Source: Vibrio hepatarius (GTDB lineage Bacteria > Pseudomonadota > Gammaproteobacteria > Enterobacterales > Vibrionaceae). Taken from it: a stretch of 64,000 nucleotides of DNA. The translations under genes and the position numbers were made by a program. How positions within the stretch are numbered: the stretch's first letter is position 1; each line of letters opens with the position of its first letter. The stretch covers positions 310,001 through 374,000 of the forward strand of contig NZ_LHPI01000001.1 in assembly GCF_001274785.1 (NCBI RefSeq), given 5' to 3'. This document shows, piece by piece, positions 9,077 to 19,753 of this stretch. The notes under the pieces were generated by a model that saw only the letters and a program-made list of their open reading frames with translations, made no database searches and had not been told where the DNA came from.

Positions 9077-10288
9077 TCAATTAATCGGGGCAAAGTTTTG
9101 ATCTTGAGAACTGTTCATTGCAAGAAAGCGCATTACAAATACCGCGCCAAGCATGGTTAATGCGGCGAGAATGAATCCGTATTGAGTTAGTCCGTAATGG
9201 CTTAACAGTGCAATCACTACGTAACTAATGCTCTGCACCAAGGTTGCAAACATTTGTAGACCGCCATCGGCACGCCCGCGTTGTTCAACTGCAATGGTGT
9301 GATGCATCCAGTTAGTGCGCGCAATGCGGTTCAGTGCGTTGAAAAAGCCAAACGCGAGAGTAAACGCCAATAGATAGACAGGGTGAGGAGAAAAACTCAT
9401 TCCCACAACTGCGAATGCGGCAATCGCCATTGAGTAAACAATCGTATTCATGTGGTTATGTAATGAGAGCAGCTTCGCCACAAACAACCCAGTAATCAGT
9501 GAACCGAGGCCAAAGGCAATGTTGTAGCCTGCCAACCAGTCTCCGGAAACGCCGGTTTCAGCGAACCAGATTGGCACCAATTTTCCCAGATAGGTCAGAA
9601 TAGGGTAGGAGAGTGCTGACAACATCAAGAAACCATAGAAACGCGGAGCTTGGGTAAAAATGTCTTTGCTCTCTTTGAGCTGATCGACAAACGAGCTGTT
9701 GCGGCTTTGTCTTAGCTGTCGTCGATACGGCGTGACTATGTAACTCAATGTCGCAATGCCTGCAGCGATAGCTGCAAACGCTGCGAATTCGAGCATGCCC
9801 CATTTTTCCAGTAACACAACCCCAAGTGCCCCTGCGCCTAGCGTTGTGCCTTGCATGATGATCTCTTGCTTGCCGGATATCGATGCGTATTCGTGGCGGT
9901 CGTAGTTTTCTTGCGTAAAGGCGTTATTGGTCGACCAACCCAAATTGCTTGATACCCAGTACACCAACTGCGCTGCCGCGAGTATCCAAGGAGAGCCAAG
10001 TTCAAACCAATAGACAATAAACAAAGCGGCTGCGGTTATCGCTTGAATAACCTGCACCCAAATCAATAGCGCTTTGCGTGAGTGGCGGTCAATCAGTGTT
10101 GAAAAAAAGGGCGTAAGAAAGAATGAAACTGCAGTACAGGTTAGCGCGACCATAGCAACAAATGAGCCCATGTTAGGCGTGGCAAGCATAATCCAGGGTA
10201 GAGCCATCATAAACAGGCCTGACGAAATGCCGTCAAAGAACCGTCCGCTAAGGTAGGGCAAAGATTTGTTTTTATTGAAAAATTCCAT
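9077..10288 (-). CDS. MFS transporter, probably a SoxR-controlled exporter
   Basis: A 403-residue protein with about 12 hydrophobic segments and the MFS cytoplasmic loop TLIDRHSRKALL after TM2, typical of drug/H+ antiporter-like members. Start at 10288 is supported by GGAG about 9 nt upstream. It is divergent from soxR, and its promoter region carries an 18-bp SoxR-box-like palindrome sitting in a 19-bp spacer (separate entry). The inference is that SoxR activates it directly on exposure to redox-cycling compounds, as in non-enteric bacteria where SoxR drives efflux genes instead of soxS. The exported substrate is not known. Confidence 0.85.
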   Translation of the reverse strand: MEFFNKNKSLPYLSGRFFDGISSGLFMMALPWIMLATPNMGSFVAMVALTCTAVSFFLTPFFSTLIDRHSRKALLIWVQVIQAITAAALFIVYWFELGSPWILAAAQLVYWVSSNLGWSTNNAFTQENYDRHEYASISGKQEIIMQGTTLGAGALGVVLLEKWGMLEFAAFAAIAAGIATLSYIVTPYRRQLRQSRNSSFVDQLKESKDIFTQAPRFYGFLMLSALSYPILTYLGKLVPIWFAETGVSGDWLAGYNIAFGLGSLITGLFVAKLLSLHNHMNTIVYSMAIAAFAVVGMSFSPHPVYLLAFTLAFGFFNALNRIARTNWMHHTIAVEQRGRADGGLQMFATLVQSISYVVIALLSHYGLTQYGFILAALTMLGAVFVMRFLAMNSSQDQNFAPIN

Positions 10289-10324
10289 TTATATTGCTCC
10301 GAAAAGGTAGGCGATTTAGTATTA

Positions 10325-10356
10325 ATGTAAAACCTCAAGTAAACTTTAGGTAAAGC
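10325..10356 (-). promoter_or_regulatory. SoxR-type promoter of the MFS gene
   Basis: The plus strand carries CCTCAAGTAAACTTTAGG (10333-10350), 16 of 18 bases identical to the E. coli soxS SoxR box as I remember it. On the minus strand it lies within a 19-bp spacer between TTTACC and TACATT, the overlong spacing expected for a MerR-family-activated promoter. It reads toward the MFS gene. Confidence 0.75.
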
Positions 10357-10382
10357 ACTTTTTCATTTAAAAGGACGTAATT

Positions 10383-10850
10383 ATGGAAATGTCGGTTGGT
10401 GAAGTGGCGAAACGCGCGGGTATCAAGGTTTCGACCTTGCATTTCTATGAGCAGAAAGGTCTGATTCATAGCTGGAGAAATCAAGGTAATCAAAGACGTT
10501 ATGAACGCAGTGTCCTGCGCAGGCTGGCGGTGATTAAAGCGGCGCAAGAAGTTGGCCTGACACTCGAAGAGATCGTCGATTCGTTAGCGCATTTACCTAA
10601 GCACCAAGCGCCCAGTCGTAAAGAATGGGAGCAAATGGCACAAGGTTGGCACGACATGCTAGAGCACCGCATATTGCAGCTAAAGGCGCTGCAAGAAGAC
10701 CTCGGTGGGTGTATCGGCTGTGGCTGTTTGTCGATGGAATCTTGCGCGATCTACAATCCACAAGATATCCGTGCAGAAACATTCAAAGGCAAAACTTTGC
10801 TGACCGCGCCCGAAGAATGGTCATCCCAAGGAGAGGGCGAACGTGAGTAG
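10383..10850 (+). CDS. soxR: redox-sensitive transcriptional activator SoxR
   Basis: A 155-residue MerR-family regulator. The N-terminal winged helix (SVGEVAKRAGIKVSTLHFYE) is followed by a dimerisation helix and the diagnostic [2Fe-2S] ligand motif C-x2-C-x-C-x5-C (Cys110, 113, 115, 121). SoxR senses redox-cycling drugs and univalent oxidation of its cluster. No soxS is visible nearby; the divergent MFS gene with a SoxR box is the probable direct target. The 3' end overlaps the convergent AEC transporter gene by 30 bp, so the two cannot have a terminator between them. Confidence 0.93.
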   Translation: MEMSVGEVAKRAGIKVSTLHFYEQKGLIHSWRNQGNQRRYERSVLRRLAVIKAAQEVGLTLEEIVDSLAHLPKHQAPSRKEWEQMAQGWHDMLEHRILQLKALQEDLGGCIGCGCLSMESCAIYNPQDIRAETFKGKTLLTAPEEWSSQGEGERE

Positions 10851-11699
10851 TAACGGCAGCGTGATGATGCTAAGAAAGTTGCCGAACAAAACCATAGACG
10901 CAACATTGACCGGTTCAATATGAAAGCGCTCGGCAAATAAGTAGTTCATCACCGCTGGTGGCAGCATGGTAAACAGCACCATCATTTGTAGCTGCATAGT
11001 TGGTAATGGAATAAAGAAGTAAATTACCGAAAACGCAATGGCACCAGTAAAGAGTGACTGTAGCGTACACAATAAACCGACTCGCAAACCGCTTAGGCGC
11101 AAGTGACACATTTGCGCGCCGAGCGACAAGAGCATTACTGGAACCGCGGCTTGTCCGAGCAATTTGGTCGCTTCATACAGTGGCGGCCAAACGCCAATGC
11201 CGGAGAGGTTCAGAATCAATGCGCTGCTGGCAGCCAAGAACACAGGCATCCGCACCACTTGCTTGAGTGGATTTCCTTCACTAAGTAACGCTAAACCCAC
11301 ACTGATATGTACGCATGCTGAAACCACGAATAGCAGTACGGCAGATGCCAGTGCGGTATCACCGAAAGTGTAAGTAAATAGTGGGATAGCGAGGTTGCCA
11401 CTGTTGCGAAACATATGCGGCGGCGCCCATGCTTTGAAATTTAGACCTGAGAACTTGCACACCGGAATCATAATCAAGCCAGGTAGCAGAACAGCAACCA
11501 GTGAGGCGGAAAGGAGTGGTACCTGCTCGGTGTCTAGTGGCATGGAAACAAGCGATGAGAACACCAAGGCAGGCGTGAATGTATCCATGTTGATACGGTT
11601 TATCGGCCGAAAATCTGGCTTCAACCAGCGGCCGACAGAGAAACCGACCAATACCAGTGCGAACACTGGAAATAATATTCCAATGACTTGTTGAAGCAT
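10821..11699 (-). CDS. AEC-family (auxin efflux carrier-like) transporter
   Basis: A 292-residue integral membrane protein with about ten hydrophobic segments, opening LFPVFALVLVGFSVG. It contains FRNSGNLAIPL in the middle, characteristic of the AEC/MdcF family. Bacterial members move malonate, malate or other organic acids; the substrate is not evident. It is a single gene on the minus strand with no catabolic gene beside it. Its C-terminal codons overlap the 3' end of soxR. Confidence 0.85.
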   Translation of the reverse strand: MLQQVIGILFPVFALVLVGFSVGRWLKPDFRPINRINMDTFTPALVFSSLVSMPLDTEQVPLLSASLVAVLLPGLIMIPVCKFSGLNFKAWAPPHMFRNSGNLAIPLFTYTFGDTALASAVLLFVVSACVHISVGLALLSEGNPLKQVVRMPVFLAASSALILNLSGIGVWPPLYEATKLLGQAAVPVMLLSLGAQMCHLRLSGLRVGLLCTLQSLFTGAIAFSVIYFFIPLPTMQLQMMVLFTMLPPAVMNYLFAERFHIEPVNVASMVLFGNFLSIITLPLLLTFALSLG

Positions 11700-12137
11700 G
11701 ACTTTCCTTAACGCTTTGAATTCTTATCCTTATATTTCCAAACTACCTGAAATCATAGCGATTAAACAGTCATTAAGGCTAAAAGTTGTTTTGTGCTCAC
11801 CGTTTGTAAATCATAAGTTTTTGCTATGTGTTTATTGCTTATGTTGGATTTGATTGATGTTACGTATTGATTACTCTCATTGTAAGTGTGACGTACTGTT
11901 TATTTAGTCAATTAATTTTCCAGCCCACACATAACCTGCCCACATAGCCTATTATTAATCATATAAGTTGATATGGATTCAACTCATTCTTGGCGTAATG
12001 AAAGCAAATTACCGTACGCGCGAGTGATACCGAACACACTTTGGTAAATGTGTGTGTTTCATTTGATGGAAAGCTAGGTTTTTAACGCCTTCGAAAGAAT
12101 TAATGCGCTAAATATTATATGAGCCTATTTTCTTAAC
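11700..12137. other. divergent intergenic region
   Basis: 438 bp, AT-rich, between the divergent AEC gene and the binding-protein/GGDEF operon, so it must hold both promoters. An inverted repeat AACACAC/GTGTGTT (12033-12039 and 12052-12058) lies about 80 bp before the operon. I see nothing else I can defend. Confidence 0.35.
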
Positions 12138-13154
12138 ATGGATTTGTTTAATATGTCGCCAACCAAGCGAACATTTATTGCTTTTGGGTTTATTTCTGTT
12201 TTGCTTGCCACTGCTGTTGTTTACGCAACACATAGCTTGAAAGGCGAGGAACAGGAAATCAACGACGCCACTGTTACCATCGCAGTGTCACGGACTCCGT
12301 TGTCTGCGCCGTTTTTGGTTGCAGAGAAACTAGGATTCTTCAAGCAACAGGGATTAAACGTTAGTTTGATGCCGTGTGATGGTGGCGTTGCATGTACCAA
12401 GATGATGATTGACCGTGAAGTTGAATACGCAACAGCGTCGGAATCTGTGGTGATGTTCCAGAGCTTTAAGCACAACGATGTTGCTTTATTGGTCAGTTTT
12501 GTTGAAACCGACAACGATTTGAAGCTGTTAACTTTAGAACCGTCAAATATCAATTCAGTAGCAGACTTAGATAGTAAAAGAGTGGGAGTGGTAAAAGGCA
12601 GCGCCAGTGAGTTTTATTTTGATTCTGTTTTGATCGCTAACAACTTAAAGAATCTAAATATTGAAAAGGTTTATCTTTCGCCCCAAGAAATGGTGCCAGC
12701 TCTTTTGTCCTATCAAGTCGATGCGATATCCGCATGGGAGCCACTCGGTTATAAAGCGGATACCCTGTCTGCTGCTAAAGTGATTAATTTAGGCAATCAT
12801 GGTATTTATCAGCTCTCATTCAACTTGTTATCAGTAACCGAGCATCTTGAGATGTCAGGCGAAGAACCAATCAAGCTGATTCGTGCACTAGACTCTGCGG
12901 TTGAGTGGATAAACCAGAACCCAAACCAAGCGCTAGAAATGATCGCTAAGCAGCTGAATTTGTCGGTCAGTCAAGTGGAATGGTCGTGGGAAGACTTGAT
13001 GTTCCGTCTCGCGCTGGGCAATTCATTACTATCCAATATTCAACTTCAAGCTCGCTGGGCGATCGAGCGCGGTCTGGTGGATGATGCGCTTCCTGACTTT
13101 AGAAAAGTATTTTATTCCGAACCCTATCGACAGGTTCGGGTCACGCGAGATTAG
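12138..13154 (+). CDS. periplasmic substrate-binding protein, NMT1/THI5 (SsuA/TauA-like), membrane-anchored
   Basis: 338 residues. A hydrophobic segment at about 13-31 without a clear cleavage site or lipobox suggests an N-terminal anchor. The rest matches NMT1-like binding proteins: VTIAVSRTPLSAPFLVAEKLGFFKQQGL, then LDSKRVGVVKGSASEFYFDSVL and VDAISAWEPLG. That family binds sulfonates, nitrate or pyrimidine precursors for ABC importers, but no permease or ATPase follows. The next gene, 14 bp downstream, is a membrane GGDEF protein, so a sensory role is more likely. It may begin at the internal ATG at 12153; neither start has a strong ribosome-binding site. Confidence 0.85.
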   Translation: MDLFNMSPTKRTFIAFGFISVLLATAVVYATHSLKGEEQEINDATVTIAVSRTPLSAPFLVAEKLGFFKQQGLNVSLMPCDGGVACTKMMIDREVEYATASESVVMFQSFKHNDVALLVSFVETDNDLKLLTLEPSNINSVADLDSKRVGVVKGSASEFYFDSVLIANNLKNLNIEKVYLSPQEMVPALLSYQVDAISAWEPLGYKADTLSAAKVINLGNHGIYQLSFNLLSVTEHLEMSGEEPIKLIRALDSAVEWINQNPNQALEMIAKQLNLSVSQVEWSWEDLMFRLALGNSLLSNIQLQARWAIERGLVDDALPDFRKVFYSEPYRQVRVTRD

Positions 13155-13168
13155 ATAGAGACAGACTT

Positions 13169-14533
13169 ATGCTGGGTTCCTTATACAAAAAACTACTGGC
13201 GCTCTCTATTACGACAATGATTCTAACTTTGTCGATTATTTTGTCGTTCTCTCGTGTCGGTTCAGAAAGGGAAGAAACCAAAGCTGAACTCGACCAAGTT
13301 GTCGATCTGCAACTCAGTGTTGACCTATTACGCAGCCAGCTATGGGTCTTTCTGCAATTTGGCGACAAGCAAAGTTTGGATCAAGTGGAATACGCTAAAG
13401 AGGAACTGGCGACTAAACTTCAAAAGTACCAGCAGGGCAACAGTATGCTCGACAACATTATCCGCATGAATCGCAGTCTGAGTTCGATTCTCGAACAGGA
13501 AAAAAATGTCTACTTTGATGAGTCAGGGGGACTGGAAGCGCTTGGAGCGGATGACATTACCGCACGTGGTTTACTGCATTCTCGATACAACATGATCGTG
13601 CAAAACATGACCGAAGAATTGGCGTATGTGCATAACGCGGTAATGAATCACAATGATGAGCGGCAGAATCTTGTAATGAAACAGGCCGCACTTTGGTTGA
13701 TTGCTTGCTCGGTGGTTGTAACGGGCATCGCGTGGTGGATGTTTTTCCGCTTTCGCAACGGCTTTAGTGCGATTAAAAACGCAATTGTCGATCTCACGGA
13801 AGGCAAGCTGGATACACAAATTAAAGGTGAAAACTTCGATAGTGAGTTTTTAGCCATTGCCAAATTCTTTAACAAGATGACCAAAACCCTGCGAGAAACC
13901 ACTGTTACAAAAGAAGAGTTGGAGTTAGAGGTTAGGCGTCAAACTGAGCAGTTAAAACAGAAGCAAGAGCAATTGATCTTCTTATCTGAGCATGACTCTC
14001 TGACTAATATTATGAACCGCCGCGCGTTTGACAGTCGGCTTGAAAGCTCCATCTTGAACGCCAAATTAACTCGCACCAAACTGGCGCTGTTTTTTATCGA
14101 CCTAGATAATTTCAAGGACGTGAACGATACGCGTGGTCATGACGCCGGAGATGCGATCCTTATTGCCGTGGCAGAACGCTTGGCTAGTGCGGTTAGGGAT
14201 ACTGACTTTGTTGGGCGCATTGGTGGCGATGAGTTCCTTGTCTGTTTGGACCATCTGCACGATTTCGATATTGTGCCAAACAAGGCGCAGCAATTGATTG
14301 ATGTTATCAACGAACCGATTACGTTTAACGAACACAGCTACACAGTCGGGGCGAGTATAGGGGTAAGTTATTTCCCAGACCAAACCCTGAACAAAGAAAC
14401 GCTACTTAGTATCGCCGATGAGGCGATGTATCGTGCTAAACAGCTTAAACGTTCAGCCAGCAACGAAAGTGATACCAACCTTAGCCCTGAAACATGTGAG
14501 TCGGTAGTCACGCTCGCTTCAGTAAAGCAATGA
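13169..14533 (+). CDS. membrane diguanylate cyclase (HAMP-GGDEF)
   Basis: A 454-residue protein. TM1 is at about 9-27, a helical periplasmic region runs to about 168, TM2 is at about 170-191, then HAMP and a coiled coil (VRRQTEQLKQKQEQ), and a GGDEF domain from about 272. The active site GGDEF is at 352-356 and the I-site RDTD at 343-346, so both synthesis and product inhibition look intact. The roughly 140-residue periplasmic part is smaller and more helical than that of the cyclase at 3163, so the two sensors are not close paralogues. It is co-transcribed with the upstream NMT1-type binding protein. Confidence 0.9.
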   Translation: MLGSLYKKLLALSITTMILTLSIILSFSRVGSEREETKAELDQVVDLQLSVDLLRSQLWVFLQFGDKQSLDQVEYAKEELATKLQKYQQGNSMLDNIIRMNRSLSSILEQEKNVYFDESGGLEALGADDITARGLLHSRYNMIVQNMTEELAYVHNAVMNHNDERQNLVMKQAALWLIACSVVVTGIAWWMFFRFRNGFSAIKNAIVDLTEGKLDTQIKGENFDSEFLAIAKFFNKMTKTLRETTVTKEELELEVRRQTEQLKQKQEQLIFLSEHDSLTNIMNRRAFDSRLESSILNAKLTRTKLALFFIDLDNFKDVNDTRGHDAGDAILIAVAERLASAVRDTDFVGRIGGDEFLVCLDHLHDFDIVPNKAQQLIDVINEPITFNEHSYTVGASIGVSYFPDQTLNKETLLSIADEAMYRAKQLKRSASNESDTNLSPETCESVVTLASVKQ

Positions 14534-14642
14534 GACTTGATAGCGATAACCAAGGTGTAAATTTCTTTTAACACCTATTTATCAATAGAATTAAGCCTGA
14601 ATCTCGACATTAATCCCAAATATCGACATCTTATGCCCGTTT

Positions 14643-14666
14643 GATTCACCACCTTTTGAGTGAATC
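14643..14666. repeat. inverted repeat in the leader of the YitT-like gene
   Basis: GATTCAC/GTGAATC (14643-14649 and 14660-14666) with a 10-nt loop, ending about 20 nt before the ATG at 14688. It could be an operator or a leader hairpin. Confidence 0.35.
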
Positions 14667-14687
14667 GCCCAAGGATAGGATTTCGAA

Positions 14688-15290
14688 ATGGACAAAGAAC
14701 ATAGTTTTCGCGAGAACATGCTCGCGCTGGTGCTGGGTAGTGCGTTGGTGTCTCTCGGCGTTATCTTCTTCAATAAGGTAGGCTTGCTAACTGGTGGTAC
14801 GGCAGGGCTGGCTATCTTTCTCACCAAAATTAGTGACTTCAGTTTTGGACAGGTGTTCTTTTTACTTAACCTGCCGTTTTACATTTTATCGGTCACTCGT
14901 ATGGGCTGGCGCTTTACCGTCAATACATTTATTGCGGTCACGATTGTTTCTCTCGCCGTTGACCATTTACATCATGTGATTGAGATTGCGCGTATCGATT
15001 CTTTTTATGCTGCACTGTTAGGTGGTGGACTAATTGGTATCGGGATGCTGGTGATCTTCCGCCATAAGATGAGTCTTGGTGGTTTTAATATCCTCGCGCT
15101 ATTTCTTCAAGAACGATTCGGTATTCGTGCAGGCAAAGTACAAATGGCTCTTGATTGCACTATCGTTGTGATGTCACTGTTTATTGTTGATATTCAGTTG
15201 ATCCTACTATCAGTGCTGGGCGCGGTAGCGACTAACCTAATTCTTGCGATGAACCATAAGCCAGGGCGTTATCAACCCCAAGCAGCTTAA
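14688..15290 (+). CDS. YitT family membrane protein
   Basis: A 200-residue protein with five or six hydrophobic segments and the conserved early motif LLTGGTAGLAIFL plus a later MSLGGFNILAL, as in the YitT/YebE (DUF161) family. It matches the short form of the family, which lacks the C-terminal DUF2179 domain. Biochemical function is unknown. The start is supported by AAGGAT about 11 nt before the ATG. It stands alone and ends at a strong terminator. Confidence 0.8.
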   Translation: MDKEHSFRENMLALVLGSALVSLGVIFFNKVGLLTGGTAGLAIFLTKISDFSFGQVFFLLNLPFYILSVTRMGWRFTVNTFIAVTIVSLAVDHLHHVIEIARIDSFYAALLGGGLIGIGMLVIFRHKMSLGGFNILALFLQERFGIRAGKVQMALDCTIVVMSLFIVDIQLILLSVLGAVATNLILAMNHKPGRYQPQAA

Positions 15291-15309
15291 GTTCTCTGAG
15301 ACAGAATCC

Positions 15310-15342
15310 AAAACGGCTTAGTGATTCACTAAGCCGTTTTTT
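15310..15342. terminator. bidirectional terminator
   Basis: A 13-bp stem (15310-15322 with 15328-15340), 5-nt loop, and A and T runs at both ends, between the convergent YitT-like gene and the HAD gene. Confidence 0.85.
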
Positions 15343-15387
15343 GTTGCTATCAAGAATGTGCTGTTTCTTGTCTACTTCTGACGTTGG

Positions 15388-15852
15388 TTAGATCAGCTCT
15401 TCTAGCTTGCTAATACTGGTGACGTTGTCAGGCACTGCTTCACCGTTTGGGTTAAACCACACCGTTTTTAATCCTGCTTTCTGCGCTGGATAGATATCTT
15501 TGTCGAGCACATCGCCCACCATGGTTAACTCCGCTGGCTCTTCTCCGAGCTCCTGCGCGATCGCGAGGTAAAACTCAGCGCAGTTTTTTTCTATGCCAAG
15601 ATTCGCGCGGCAGAAATAGCCATTGATGTAACGATCCAGCCCGACACGTTGAAACGCTTGTTGAATGTCTGCTTCTGTCGATTGCTCGGCGCTGGTGGCG
15701 ATATAGATGGTGTGATCGGCTGAGAGCGCTTTTAACGTCTCTTCTGCGCCTGCGATTGCCTCGACATTTGGCCACAAGTACATTTTGTCTTGGTTGTTTG
15801 GATCATCCACCATCAAAGTGTCGCCCCAATCAAATAAATACGTTTTTGTCAT
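15388..15852 (-). CDS. HAD-superfamily hydrolase
   Basis: A 154-residue cytoplasmic protein with HAD motifs: DWGDTL near residue 8 (nucleophile DxxxT form with Gly between), TSAEQ as motif II Thr/Ser, a Lys in IEKNCAEF and the acidic GDVLDKD motif near 117-123. The cap region is small. Members with this layout are phosphatases of small phospho-metabolites; the substrate is not predictable. It is a monocistronic gene. Confidence 0.8.
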   Translation of the reverse strand: MTKTYLFDWGDTLMVDDPNNQDKMYLWPNVEAIAGAEETLKALSADHTIYIATSAEQSTEADIQQAFQRVGLDRYINGYFCRANLGIEKNCAEFYLAIAQELGEEPAELTMVGDVLDKDIYPAQKAGLKTVWFNPNGEAVPDNVTSISKLEELI

Positions 15853-16019
15853 TTATTCCTCGGTGTGTTGCTGTCTTTCCTTGGTATATCAAGTGTGGAG
15901 CGTTTGCGCTTCAAAAGCAAAATTAATCCAAACGATAATAAACCTGATTTGGACAAATGATTTAGCTCGTATTAAATACCGCACTGAAATCCAATCATAT
16001 TTCAGTCAAGGGTATAAAA

Positions 16020-16172
16020 ATGCTATCAATTAACGATGTCGTAGTAGCGATCAAAGGTATCGATTTAGGTGAGATGGTTGTTACTGGTTTAAGTGCTGGT
16101 GGTTACTATGTCCATGTTAAAGCTGGAGAAAGTACACTGACTTACCCAGCTAAAGACCTAAAAAAAGTGTAA
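16020..16172 (+). CDS. small hypothetical protein, 50 aa
   Basis: A complete 50-codon ORF (start MLSINDVVVAIKG, end AKDLKKV) with AAGGG about 7 nt before the ATG and a near-perfect terminator 40 bp after the stop. It is soluble, with alternating hydrophobic residues suggesting a small beta-barrel-like fold. I do not recognise the family. The isolated promoter-to-terminator arrangement argues that it is real. Confidence 0.6.
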   Translation: MLSINDVVVAIKGIDLGEMVVTGLSAGGYYVHVKAGESTLTYPAKDLKKV

Positions 16173-16211
16173 TAATGAGATCTCGATCTTAAGACCTTTT
16201 ATAAATTATTC

Positions 16212-16239
16212 AGGCTTGGTTTATAACCAAGCCTTTTTT
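16212..16239 (+). terminator. Rho-independent terminator of the 50-aa gene
   Basis: A 10-bp stem AGGCTTGGTT/AACCAAGCCT (16212-16221 with 16225-16234), 3-nt loop, then a T run. Confidence 0.85.
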
Positions 16240-16332
16240 ATTTGTTATTAGACTTAATCTATATTTAACAAAAATTAAAAACGCCTCTTATACCCACGTT
16301 TTATTATCTTTTACTACAGTTTAATACTACTG

Positions 16333-16369
16333 ATAGCTTTCTCCTATTGAATTGATAACCATTATCAAT
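16333..16369 (+). promoter_or_regulatory. OxyR-like operator overlapping a Fur-like box upstream of katG
   Basis: ATAG-N7-CTAT-N7-ATAA-N7-CAAT matches the four-tetramer OxyR consensus at 14 of 16 positions with exact N7 spacing. The right half contains a Fur-like 7-1-7 palindrome, TGATAAC-C-ATTATCA (16353-16367, one mismatch). A TATAAT (16418-16423) without a good -35 lies downstream, as expected for an activator-dependent promoter. Confidence 0.65.
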
Positions 16370-16540
16370 ATGTGGTTTTTGTGCACTTCATCTAAACTGG
16401 TTATCAGAACACGAACTTATAATGTACGCCGTACTCGAATCTATAAATAACGTTGAGTAGAGGCGGATTCGAAATGGCTAATTTACCCCTCGGGTTATTT
16501 GTCCAAATCCAATACCGACTACGACAGAAGGGAAATATAA

Positions 16541-18706
<2,166 letters not shown>

Positions 18707-18736
18707 TCGTAGTGTGAACCTAAGCGTAAAGCAATT

Positions 18737-18765
18737 AAGCCACCCTTTGGGGTGGCTTTGTTTTT
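18737..18765 (+). terminator. katG terminator
   Basis: A 9-bp stem AAGCCACCC/GGGTGGCTT (18737-18745 with 18750-18758), TTTG loop, then a T run. Confidence 0.85.
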
Positions 18766-18866
18766 CGATTAGTCCAATTCACTCTGAGTCAACAAGCTGA
18801 GAGCAAGCGTTTGAATCGCGGCTGAAATTGAGTAAGCTGACGCTATCTACTTTTTAGGCTTAGACG

Positions 18867-19664
18867 ATGAAAACAGACGTAACTCCAGATGAATATCAGG
18901 CACTCGCGAACGCGATCAGTGCGGTGCATTCTCCGAGTTTTACTTCCCAACTCTGTACTTTTATTCATGCGGTTGTGCCGTTTGATTGCTCTGTGGTGCT
19001 CGGCTATCGCCAAGGAAAACGTCCGGTTTATCTCTATGATTCGATCAACGAGTCTCGTGAGCTGTTGTTTCAGCGCTACCTGACCGATTCATTTCAAAAT
19101 GACCCTTTCTATCGACAAATCGAACAACACCCGCAAGCGCGAATTTATCGCCTCAAAGATGTGTTGTCCTCGGCGACCGAGTACAAGCAATACCAACGTG
19201 AGTTCTATTTAGAAACGGGCTGGAATGATGAGCTTTGCTTGTCGATTCCATTAGATGCGTCGCGTGGTATCGCGATTTACCTTGGTGTCATGGGAGATAC
19301 ATCGTTTAGTACGCAGCACTTGGCGGACCTGCAAGCGCGCTTTGCGGTATTGAGTTCTCTGTGTCAGCAACATTGGGCAAGAAGCGCTTTTTCGTTGCCG
19401 GAAGTTGGCGATGAGGCGGTTCATTTACGTCACGCGATCGAGAAAACCTTAGCGCAGTTAGGTGCAGAATTACTTACCTCAAGAGAGCAAGAGATCGCGG
19501 CTTTGTTGGTGCAGGGTTTTGATTCTAAAGAGATCGCCAGCCAACTAGAGATTGGTGTCGGCACGGTCAAAAATCATCGTAAGCGTATTTACGCCAAGTT
19601 GAACGTCTCTTCGCTCAGCGAACTGTTTCGTATCTTTTTAAGTCAGCTTATCGCAACAGGTTAA
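18867..19664 (+). CDS. LuxR-family transcriptional regulator
   Basis: 265 residues. The C-terminal LuxR/FixJ helix-turn-helix spans about 200-260 (LTSREQEIAALLVQGFDSKEIA, GVGTVKNHRKRIYAKLNV). The N-terminal 180 residues are a soluble sensing domain I cannot assign; no clear acyl-homoserine-lactone pocket signature or receiver Asp is visible. It is a cytoplasmic activator or repressor. It sits between katG and tyrS on the same strand, 89 bp before tyrS, so it may be co-transcribed with or control tyrS, but this is only positional. Confidence 0.85.
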   Translation: MKTDVTPDEYQALANAISAVHSPSFTSQLCTFIHAVVPFDCSVVLGYRQGKRPVYLYDSINESRELLFQRYLTDSFQNDPFYRQIEQHPQARIYRLKDVLSSATEYKQYQREFYLETGWNDELCLSIPLDASRGIAIYLGVMGDTSFSTQHLADLQARFAVLSSLCQQHWARSAFSLPEVGDEAVHLRHAIEKTLAQLGAELLTSREQEIAALLVQGFDSKEIASQLEIGVGTVKNHRKRIYAKLNVSSLSELFRIFLSQLIATG

Positions 19665-19753
19665 GGCAAAATAAAGCCAAAATTGTCCCTTTAGGGATAT
19701 GTCTGATGGTTTCCAGCACCAGTACTCTGATTGTCTAGCAGAGAGAGGAAGCC

